Positions 1 through 5,467 of a stretch of 6,526 bases of DNA are shown here, piece by piece. Origin of the DNA: Pseudomonadales bacterium (lineage in GTDB: Bacteria > Pseudomonadota > Gammaproteobacteria > Pseudomonadales > JAHEIH01); NCBI GenBank assembly GCA_023255355.1, contig JALRIU010000234.1, positions 1 through 6,526 on the forward strand, written 5' to 3'. The position numbers were made by a program, and so were the translations under genes. A model generated the notes under the pieces. The model was given only the letters and a program-made list of their open reading frames with translations. It was not told the origin of the DNA and made no database searches. The first letter of the stretch is position 1, and every line of letters starts with the position of its first letter.

Positions 1-179
1 TTCCTGAAAAGTCATTGCATATCATGGCAAAGGTGATTGACTGCCAGCAAGTACTCAATGGTGATTATCGATTAAGGGTGGAGTTTATGGATTTGCCACT
101 TGCCGACGAAGATCTTTTGATCCAATTTGTGATGCGTTGTGATGCCCAAAAACGACGTGAGAGGCCGCATATACAATAA
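1..179 (+). CDS. Probable PilZ-domain protein, C-terminal fragment
   Basis: An open frame runs from base 3 to a TAA at 177-179 and gives 58 residues; the 5' part lies outside the window. The ATG at 24 is unlikely to be the start because the frame is already open before it. The fragment reads like the last strand and helix of a PilZ domain: VLNGDYRLRVEFMDLPLADE, then DLLIQFVMRCDAQKRRE, which fits the family pattern of a 'YRVGVEF' strand followed by a helix and a basic tail. PilZ domains bind cyclic di-GMP through an RxxxR and a (D/N)xSxxG motif nearer the N-terminus; neither is visible here. A DUF2721 gene follows on the same strand after 44 bases and could be co-transcribed. The family call rests on the C-terminal pattern alone, so it is moderate. 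Confidence 0.55.
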   Translation, partial: PEKSLHIMAKVIDCQQVLNGDYRLRVEFMDLPLADEDLLIQFVMRCDAQKRRERPHIQ

Positions 180-223
180 CGCAAAGCGAGGGTAAACTAT
201 CTATTTGAATAGAGCCAGCAACG

Positions 224-721
224 ATGCCCGAACTAGAGCTTACTAACCTTTCAATCGCCGCAACCATACAGGTCGCTGTTGCCCCGGTATTTTTGTTGGC
301 CGGTATCTCAGGTCTATTGATGGTGATGACCAATCGCTTGGGTCGTATCATTGATAGAACGCGCTCGCTTCGAAGTGCTATTCGTGTCATGTCTGACGAG
401 CAACGCTTTGTTCTTGATACTGAATTACTTGCCTTAGAGCGACGTGGTAGATTTATCAACTTCGCTATTGCCTCGGCTTCAACGAGTGCGTTAACCGTCT
501 GTTTAGTTATTTTTACGCTTTTTATGTCACAGTTTGTGCACATTGAAATGGCGGGAGTTATCGCTGGGTTGTTTATGTTTGCGATGTTGGCGCTGATTAG
601 CGCACTTATCATGTTCTTAGGTGAGGTATTTGTAGCGGCAAAGACAATGCGCAAGGGTCTTGCCAATGTAGAACGAATTTTAATGGATGATTCTGGCAAC
701 GCCAAAGAGACTAGCCATTAA
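224..721 (+). CDS. DUF2721 family integral membrane protein
   Basis: This 165-residue protein carries the signature of DUF2721, a family with no established function. The first hydrophobic segment, about residues 12-35, contains IQVAVAPVFLLAGISGLL. It is followed by the typical TNRLGRIIDRTRSLR stretch (residues 36-50), a basic amphipathic region likely to face the cytoplasm. Two further membrane segments lie at about 78-105 and 109-138, and a short charged tail ends the protein. Length is normal for the family. The ATG at 224 places the conserved N-terminal helix correctly; only a weak GAG-type ribosome site precedes it (AGAG at 211-214). The gene follows the PilZ-like gene by 44 bases. Its last 11 bases overlap the 3' end of the convergent DNA glycosylase gene. 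The family call is firm; the role is unknown. Confidence 0.9.
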   Translation: MPELELTNLSIAATIQVAVAPVFLLAGISGLLMVMTNRLGRIIDRTRSLRSAIRVMSDEQRFVLDTELLALERRGRFINFAIASASTSALTVCLVIFTLFMSQFVHIEMAGVIAGLFMFAMLALISALIMFLGEVFVAAKTMRKGLANVERILMDDSGNAKETSH

Positions 722-1340
722 CACCCTGGCGTCCCTTTTGAACACCGTAAAAGGCCCATAATAGTCTTGCTGCAACTGCTCTCCAAGGACTCCATTGCTC
801 GGCTATGGCAATCATTTTTTTGCCGCGCGGTCTTTCGTCAAGTTCGAGTAATATTTTAGTGGCTTCCTGGAGTGCTAAATCTTCGTGCGCAAAAACGTCT
901 GCACGGCCTAGTGAAAACATGGCGTAGATTTCTGCCGTCCAATTACCAATGCCCTTGACCTTAGTAAGTTCAGAAATAACCGTTTGACTCGGCATATCGG
1001 GTAGCGCCGAAAAGTTAATATTTGCGGCAGCAAGAGAGCGGGCATAGCTGATTTTTTGTCTAGATAAACCCAGCGCTCGCATGGCTTCGTCACTGCTGTT
1101 TTCGATAGCTGTTGCTGAGGTTAGACCTGCCTTTGATACTCTATCCCAAATTGTCGCAGCGGCAGCAACACTAAGTTGCTGCCCTACTATGGCATGTAAT
1201 AACCGAGTAAAACCCTGTTCGCTGCGTCGCAGGTCGAGTTTACCGGTGAGCTGGTAAGCGTCTTTAAAACGCGGTTCATGCTTAAAGAGACATTGCAGGC
1301 CTTCTTCGATGTCACTTGCGTGTTCGATGAGTCGTTCCAT
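711..1340 (-). CDS. AlkA-like DNA-3-methyladenine glycosylase (HhH-GPD)
   Basis: The 209-residue product belongs to the helix-hairpin-helix/GPD DNA glycosylases, most like the AlkA (3-methyladenine DNA glycosylase II) branch, which removes alkylated purines in base excision repair. Seen in order are LLHAIVGQQLSVAAAATIW (47-65), the hairpin LTKVKGIGNWTAEIYAMFSLG (125-145), then ADVFAHEDLAL (147-157), where Asp154 sits at the usual catalytic aspartate position, and WSPWRAVAARLLW (183-195). There is no Cys cluster for an iron-sulfur site, which argues against MutY or Nth. It is shorter than E. coli AlkA (about 280 residues) and lacks that protein's N-terminal domain; compact versions are common in proteobacteria. 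Its ATG shares one base with the stop of the upstream peptidase gene (TAATG), and no good Shine-Dalgarno is visible, so translation is probably coupled. The exact lesion range cannot be read from sequence. Confidence 0.88.
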   Translation of the reverse strand: MERLIEHASDIEEGLQCLFKHEPRFKDAYQLTGKLDLRRSEQGFTRLLHAIVGQQLSVAAAATIWDRVSKAGLTSATAIENSSDEAMRALGLSRQKISYARSLAAANINFSALPDMPSQTVISELTKVKGIGNWTAEIYAMFSLGRADVFAHEDLALQEATKILLELDERPRGKKMIAIAEQWSPWRAVAARLLWAFYGVQKGRQGVNG

Positions 1341-4258
1341 TAGAGTTTTACACGCTTAAATTCACTGCCTAGCTTGTCATTGTTTGCATTGCTTGTAATA
1401 ACTGCATCACAACGGCGTTCAGGCTTCAGATAGGTTGCTGCGACACATTTAAGATCGTCGATGTTTACTGCCACGACACGCTGTCTAAAGCGCCTGCGTT
1501 GCTCGTCACTGCGGTTGAAAAGGAGATTCTGAAACGCTTGTTTGGCTTCGCCAGCTGGTGAGCCAGGTTTGTCCATACTACCAATGACACTCAAGACAGC
1601 TTCTTCAAGCGACTGGGCAGAGTGATTTGTGTTTTGTAACCATTCTAGCGAGGCACTAAAATCATCAAAGGTGCCTTCAATACGTGGATCACGGTAACTA
1701 AAAAATCTAAAGGTTGCTATGGTTGAATCTTGGCTTGCTCCGCCACCATAAGCACCACCTTGTTCGCGAATCGCGCGGTGTAAATAACCATTTCTTAAAA
1801 ACGGACCTAATACGCTTAATGCAGCGGCATCGGGATGATCTACTGGCACGGTTTGGAAGGCCTGGGCGCAGAAATTAACTTGGGTGCTGGTCAGCCAAGC
1901 TTCATTGTTATGTGTGTTGTCAGCAGTCAGGCAAAGCTCGCTGTCGTTGTTTCGATTTGGCGCGCTGTCAGCCCATTGCTGTTGCAGGGTAGCCAGTAAG
2001 CTTTGACGGTTTTCGTTTTCGCATACTAGCAGGGCTTGGCGAGATTGACTGAGAATTTTTTGGTGAATAGCTTTAAGCTCCCCGGCGAAGGCAGCTAATT
2101 CGTTGGCATCCTCAAGCCGTTTATCGAGCTCTTTTACAAATCGAATACTCGGCAGGCCACTAACACGATTACTTACCGCTGCAGCGGGGCTAAAACTTGC
2201 CGATGCGGCCATCATCGCTAATACATGTCCGTTACCCGTTACACTTTGTTCTTTGCGAGCACGCGTTTGAGAAACCAGTTCTCTAATGCGTGAATATTCG
2301 TCAAATCTTACGTCTTGTAAGGTCGAAAGCATTAAATCACTCATTGCTGCATGGTTGCGAACTAAAGCCTTTGAGGACAGGATAAAGTAAGATGAAATGG
2401 CTTTGACATCGTCAACGGCGCCACGTACTGAACTAAATGCGTTCAATCCTCCACACACAGCTGACTGCCATGCTTGTGTTGCACGATAATCCTTGTTGCC
2501 AACGCCTAACTCGGTTAAAGCCTGTGTATAGAAAGGCAAAATGGCCAATTCTTGTTCGCTAAGGGCGGGAAGTGGAATAATAATTTGTTGATAGCAAAGG
2601 CCGTTAGTGCCCGCATCGTATGCAAAAATATCCAGATTACCTTGGGTAACTTTATCGCCGTTAATAATACGAATATCTGCTGGAATATCGTTGAGCGTTA
2701 CCTTCGGTAAAATACTATCATCGTCGATACTCTCCTGCCTTGCCTTGAGGGCTTTGGCGTCTTCGATGACAGCTTGTTTCTCTTCATCACTTAAAGCCGC
2801 TTTTATTTGTGCTAAACGAGATGCTTCTGCTGCATCTTTTTGAGAGGAAAGTTCTGTGTCGGGGACAAGCGTTAAGCGCACGCGATGGCTGTTATCTACG
2901 AGTAATTTTTGAGCAAGTTGTTTAACGTAATTTGGATCTTTAATGGATTCGCGCATTTGGCTCAATGTTTCTTCAATATCGAGAACAGTTAAAATATCGC
3001 CATCATGGGTCGCTGCGGTAAGCGTTTGAAGCATGATTTGCAAACCATATGGGTAGCCATCACCGCCAATTTCACGCTGATGTAATTCTAGTTGGTGGAG
3101 AACAGATTCAACATGCTCTTGTGGTACACCATTAGCGGCGACACTTTTGATGACATCCATGATCATTGTTTCGATTGCATCGCTGTCTTCAGTTTTACAG
3201 CCTTCAAGGCCGCAGACAAAGATCAGTTCTCTATTGGAGTCTTCGAGGCCGCATAAGGGCGATGGTGAGCTGCCAAGTTCGCTGCTTTCTAAAGCGTGTT
3301 GCAATGGTGATGCTGAGTTGTCTAGCAATACACTGGACAGCAAGTTGGCGGTAAATAAATCCTGTAGGTCTGCGCTTTTACCTAGCAACCAGCCTAATAC
3401 AACATGACTCTTGTTGGTTTGCTCTTCTCCATCTTCGACAGCATAGGGTCGAACGACAACTTTAGGCGCCTGCAATCTAGGTTCATCATCAACCGAGAAA
3501 CGTTTGTTCTTTTCGAAGCGATGTAATACTTCAGCCTCGAATTTGGCGTGATGGTCAGCAGCGCAGATGTCACCAAATGTCATGAAAATAGCATTGGTAG
3601 GATGATAGTGACTTCGATAGAAGTCGAGCAGTTGTTCATAACTTAAACTTGGGATGTCGCTTGGCTCGCCGCCACTGTTATAGTGATAGGTGGTTTCTGT
3701 AAATAGTTCTTCACACATACTATGCCAGAGAATCGAACTGACCGAGCTCATGGCGCCTTTCATTTCGTTGAAGACAACGCCTTTGTAAACTAAGTCACTA
3801 TGGCTATCTTCGCTATCTGCAAACTCAATACGATGTCCTTCCTGTTTGAAATCTAACTCATGTAAACGTGAAAAGAATACCGAATCGAGGTAGACATCGA
3901 GCAAATTATTGAAGTCTTTGCGGTTCTGGCTGGCGAAGGGGTAAGCTGTCCAATCGCTGCTAGTAAAAGCGTTCATAAATGTATTCAAAGAGCGGCGAAT
4001 CATCATGAAGAAAGGATCGCGCACGGGATATTTTTCACTGCCGCATAAAACAGTGTGTTCCAGAATATGGGCAACACCGGTTGAATCTTTTGGAAGAGTA
4101 CGTAGTGCAACTAAGAAGACGTTTTCATCGCTTTCACTGGCAAAGTGATAATGTTCTGCGCCGGTGACAATATGACGATAGTGCTCCACATTGAGGGCTA
4201 AATTATCAATATATTGTTGACGTACTAATTCAAAACTTGGGTGGTTGCTTGTTGTCAT
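1340..4258 (-). CDS. PreP-type M16C zinc metallopeptidase
   Basis: This 972-residue protein is an M16C (insulinase/pitrilysin clan) peptidase of the presequence-protease type. Such enzymes form a closed two-half chamber that degrades short unstructured peptides. The inverted zinc motif HILEH is at residues 64-68 (ligands His64 and His68, catalytic base Glu67). The third ligand is Glu165 in GVVFNEMKGAM. The 101-residue spacing from His64 to Glu165 matches what I recall for human PreP (His104, Glu205). Other PreP signatures are VLCGSEKYPVRDPFFMM (70-86) and LNTFMNAFTSSDWTAYPF (91-108). In the C-terminal half, REQGGAYGGGA places Arg831 and Tyr837, the substrate-carboxylate and transition-state contacts. 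Length is normal. No signal peptide is seen, so it is probably cytosolic. The start is supported by TAAGGA (4268-4273) nine bases upstream. Its stop overlaps the glycosylase ATG by one base. Confidence 0.93.
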   Translation of the reverse strand: MTTSNHPSFELVRQQYIDNLALNVEHYRHIVTGAEHYHFASESDENVFLVALRTLPKDSTGVAHILEHTVLCGSEKYPVRDPFFMMIRRSLNTFMNAFTSSDWTAYPFASQNRKDFNNLLDVYLDSVFFSRLHELDFKQEGHRIEFADSEDSHSDLVYKGVVFNEMKGAMSSVSSILWHSMCEELFTETTYHYNSGGEPSDIPSLSYEQLLDFYRSHYHPTNAIFMTFGDICAADHHAKFEAEVLHRFEKNKRFSVDDEPRLQAPKVVVRPYAVEDGEEQTNKSHVVLGWLLGKSADLQDLFTANLLSSVLLDNSASPLQHALESSELGSSPSPLCGLEDSNRELIFVCGLEGCKTEDSDAIETMIMDVIKSVAANGVPQEHVESVLHQLELHQREIGGDGYPYGLQIMLQTLTAATHDGDILTVLDIEETLSQMRESIKDPNYVKQLAQKLLVDNSHRVRLTLVPDTELSSQKDAAEASRLAQIKAALSDEEKQAVIEDAKALKARQESIDDDSILPKVTLNDIPADIRIINGDKVTQGNLDIFAYDAGTNGLCYQQIIIPLPALSEQELAILPFYTQALTELGVGNKDYRATQAWQSAVCGGLNAFSSVRGAVDDVKAISSYFILSSKALVRNHAAMSDLMLSTLQDVRFDEYSRIRELVSQTRARKEQSVTGNGHVLAMMAASASFSPAAAVSNRVSGLPSIRFVKELDKRLEDANELAAFAGELKAIHQKILSQSRQALLVCENENRQSLLATLQQQWADSAPNRNNDSELCLTADNTHNNEAWLTSTQVNFCAQAFQTVPVDHPDAAALSVLGPFLRNGYLHRAIREQGGAYGGGASQDSTIATFRFFSYRDPRIEGTFDDFSASLEWLQNTNHSAQSLEEAVLSVIGSMDKPGSPAGEAKQAFQNLLFNRSDEQRRRFRQRVVAVNIDDLKCVAATYLKPERRCDAVITSNANNDKLGSEFKRVKL

Positions 4259-4267
4259 TTTTGCTTG

Positions 4268-4273
4268 TCCTTA
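4268..4273 (-). promoter_or_regulatory. Shine-Dalgarno of the M16C peptidase gene
   Basis: On the minus strand this reads TAAGGA, nine bases before the ATG at 4258. It supports that ATG as the start. Confidence 0.65.
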
Positions 4274-4284
4274 GGGAAGCCTCA

Positions 4285-4293
4285 ATTGTAGCA
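4285..4293 (-). promoter_or_regulatory. Candidate extended -10 promoter for the peptidase-glycosylase pair
   Basis: In the 78-base gap ahead of the peptidase gene, the minus strand reads TGC followed by TACAAT. This is an extended -10 element (TGn) with five of six -10 consensus bases, about 27 bases before the start codon. No convincing -35 is seen at 16-18 bases, as is common for extended -10 promoters. No terminator-like hairpin with a T run lies between this site and the upstream cyclotransferase stop, so read-through from that gene is also possible. Confidence 0.35.
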
Positions 4294-4336
4294 ATAGGTG
4301 ATGGCTTTCACTAGGTTGATAGTAGGGAATTCCAGA

Positions 4337-5116
4337 TTATTCACTTATATGGGGATGAAGTTGGTCAATATCAATGCTATAAATCGTTTGCCAGTTTTTT
4401 CCTGTGATCCAAACCTGTTTTTGTTCAGGTAAATAGGCGATACCATTCAGGACCTCGCCGTCTAGATTTTGCTGTTCAGTCGTGATTTTTTCTAGATCTA
4501 GCCATTGTAGGACCTGGCCATTGTCAGGGTCTATGATGGCAATCTTTGATTGTTGCCATATATTGGCCCAAAGGGTGTTATCAACCCATTCCAATTCGTT
4601 TAACTTTGTAATCGTTTGATCGCCATCGTGGACTAGCATGGTCTTTGTTTTTGAAAATGTTATAGGATCTAGCCAAGTTAGCGCCGCAGTTCCATCACTC
4701 ATTACTAATCCGTGGGTTCGGTGGTAACTGATTCCCCAGGCTTCTCCTTTAACTGTATGTCGTTTCCCAAAACTAAGTTGATGCTTGTCTAGCTCGGCAA
4801 TGATTCCATTTTTCCATGTTAATTGGATGATCTTGTTATCTATGAGCGTGTTGCCTTCAGCAAACCAATATCTGGGGAAAGACTGTTGTTTTTGAATTTC
4901 GCCAGTTTGGCTAGAAAGAATATAGATCTTTGATTGGCCATAAAGACCACAAGATAACCATAAATGGGAATCGTGATAACTTATGCCTTGTGTGTAACAG
5001 TTATCTGGTAAGGCGATGGTGGCTGCAGTTGCAGGAGAGAAAACGGTCGCAGCAAAACAGTTTGAATAAGTTAATAAACTAAATAGTACTAAAAAAAAAT
5101 GCTTTGCAGTGGTCAT
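4337..5116 (-). CDS. Secreted plant-type glutaminyl-peptide cyclotransferase
   Basis: This 259-residue protein matches the glutamine cyclotransferase family (papaya type, five-bladed propeller), which converts N-terminal glutamine of peptides to pyroglutamate with release of ammonia. Family motifs appear in order: YTQGISY (41-47), GLYGQS (57-62), FAEGNT (85-90), QLTWKNG (98-104), GEAWGISY (124-131), SDGTAALTWLDP (140-151), KLNELEWVDNTLWANIW (171-187), LNGIAYLP (223-230) and ITGKNW (237-242). Glu87 corresponds to the catalytic glutamate reported for the papaya enzyme, and Trp101 and Trp127 to its pocket tryptophans. Residues 1-22 form a Sec signal peptide (hydrophobic core FFLVLFSLL, cleavage near CFA-AT), so the enzyme should be periplasmic or secreted; the Cys is not in a lipobox. 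Cys40 and Cys56 could form a disulfide. The ATG lies 4 bases after the ComFB-like stop, with a weak GAGAG ribosome site. Substrates are unknown. Confidence 0.9.
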   Translation of the reverse strand: MTTAKHFFLVLFSLLTYSNCFAATVFSPATAATIALPDNCYTQGISYHDSHLWLSCGLYGQSKIYILSSQTGEIQKQQSFPRYWFAEGNTLIDNKIIQLTWKNGIIAELDKHQLSFGKRHTVKGEAWGISYHRTHGLVMSDGTAALTWLDPITFSKTKTMLVHDGDQTITKLNELEWVDNTLWANIWQQSKIAIIDPDNGQVLQWLDLEKITTEQQNLDGEVLNGIAYLPEQKQVWITGKNWQTIYSIDIDQLHPHISE

Positions 5117-5120
5117 ACTC

Positions 5121-5408
5121 TCATCGTGTATTTAATTTTACTACCCTGGTGGCCTTCTGAACGGCGTGCTTAGCGAGCTTCCTCATTTCATGGGTTTCAC
5201 CTTCATTAGAAAAATATATCAGATCTACTTCGTGGCGTATGTATTTAGGCGGTAAATAATTAAGTGCTAGACAAGCGATGTCTGAAAATTCCTCATCATT
5301 GATATCCTCAATACTCATTTTTGCATTGAGTGCTTCAATAACTAAATCTTCATAATAATTATGTATAGGGTCGGCATCGGGACGGTTGCTTAGACGAGTT
5401 ACGTACAT
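5121..5408 (-). CDS. ComFB-family small protein
   Basis: This 95-residue protein fits the late competence protein ComFB family. The N-terminal helix has HNYYEDLVIEALNAK (16-30), followed by the core SDIACLALNYLPPKYIRHEV (42-61), whose DIACLALNxLPPxY string is the hallmark of the family, and a C-terminal helix with HEMRKLAKHAVQKATRVVKL (73-92). Bacillus ComFB has metal-binding cysteines between the first helix and the core; here only Cys46 is present, so a zinc site is unlikely. Cyanobacterial ComFB relatives have been reported to bind cyclic dinucleotides; whether this one does is inference. The start is firm, set by a strong GGAGGA ribosome site, which lies inside a hairpin (5410-5431). The gene is followed after 4 bases by the cyclotransferase and preceded by mnmC 59 bases away. 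Role unknown. Confidence 0.85.
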   Translation of the reverse strand: MYVTRLSNRPDADPIHNYYEDLVIEALNAKMSIEDINDEEFSDIACLALNYLPPKYIRHEVDLIYFSNEGETHEMRKLAKHAVQKATRVVKLNTR

Positions 5409-5409
5409 A

Positions 5410-5431
5410 GTTAATTCCTCCGGAAATTAAC
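5410..5431 (-). promoter_or_regulatory. RNA hairpin over the ComFB-like gene's Shine-Dalgarno
   Basis: In the minus-strand transcript the arm GUUAAUUUC can pair over nine positions (one of them G-U) with GGAAUUAAC, around the loop CGGA. The stem ends two bases before the ATG. The Shine-Dalgarno GGAGG spans the loop and the first two stem pairs, so the fold would partly sequester it. It may act as a translational switch; alternatively the same dyad in DNA (seven perfect pairs plus one more) may be a protein-binding site. The pairing is seen directly; the regulatory role is inferred. Confidence 0.5.
5415..5421 (-). promoter_or_regulatory. Shine-Dalgarno of the ComFB-like gene
   Basis: The minus strand reads GGAGGAA, six bases before the ATG at 5408. 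It is the strongest ribosome site in the window and fixes the start of this small gene. Confidence 0.8.
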
Positions 5432-5441
5432 TTAAACGTAG

Positions 5442-5450
5442 GTTATAGCA
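5442..5450 (-). promoter_or_regulatory. Candidate extended -10 promoter for the ComFB-like/cyclotransferase pair
   Basis: The minus strand reads TGC then TATAAC, five of six bases of the -10 consensus with the TGn extension, between the mnmC stop and the hairpin ahead of the ComFB-like gene. The -35 region is poor. A start site about seven bases downstream would leave a leader of roughly 25 bases that contains the whole hairpin. If real, it allows expression independent of mnmC. Confidence 0.35.
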
Positions 5451-5467
5451 AAGTATTGGTAAAGTAC

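Noticed and set aside
693..704. TGGC/GCCA stem as a terminator for the glycosylase
   Set aside because: Only about four pairs with a three-base loop and no T run follow; it lies inside DUF2721 coding sequence.
85..705. Long minus-strand open frame of 206 codons opposite DUF2721
   Set aside because: It lies antisense to a well-supported membrane-protein gene, has no family features and a composition typical of an antisense shadow.
734..754. CCTTTT/AAAAGG stem as a terminator for DUF2721
   Set aside because: The stem is six mostly A-T pairs with a nine-base loop, is not followed by a T run on either strand, and lies inside the glycosylase coding region.
2607..2843. Plus-strand open frame antisense to the peptidase gene
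   Set aside because: The Ser/Ala/Leu-rich composition and position opposite a strong M16C coding region mark it as a shadow. The same holds for those at 3147-3407 and 3166-3354.
1340..5116. Cyclotransferase and M16C peptidase as one peptide-processing system
   Set aside because: The cyclotransferase carries a signal peptide while the peptidase has none, so they should act in different compartments. A 78-base gap with its own candidate promoter separates them.
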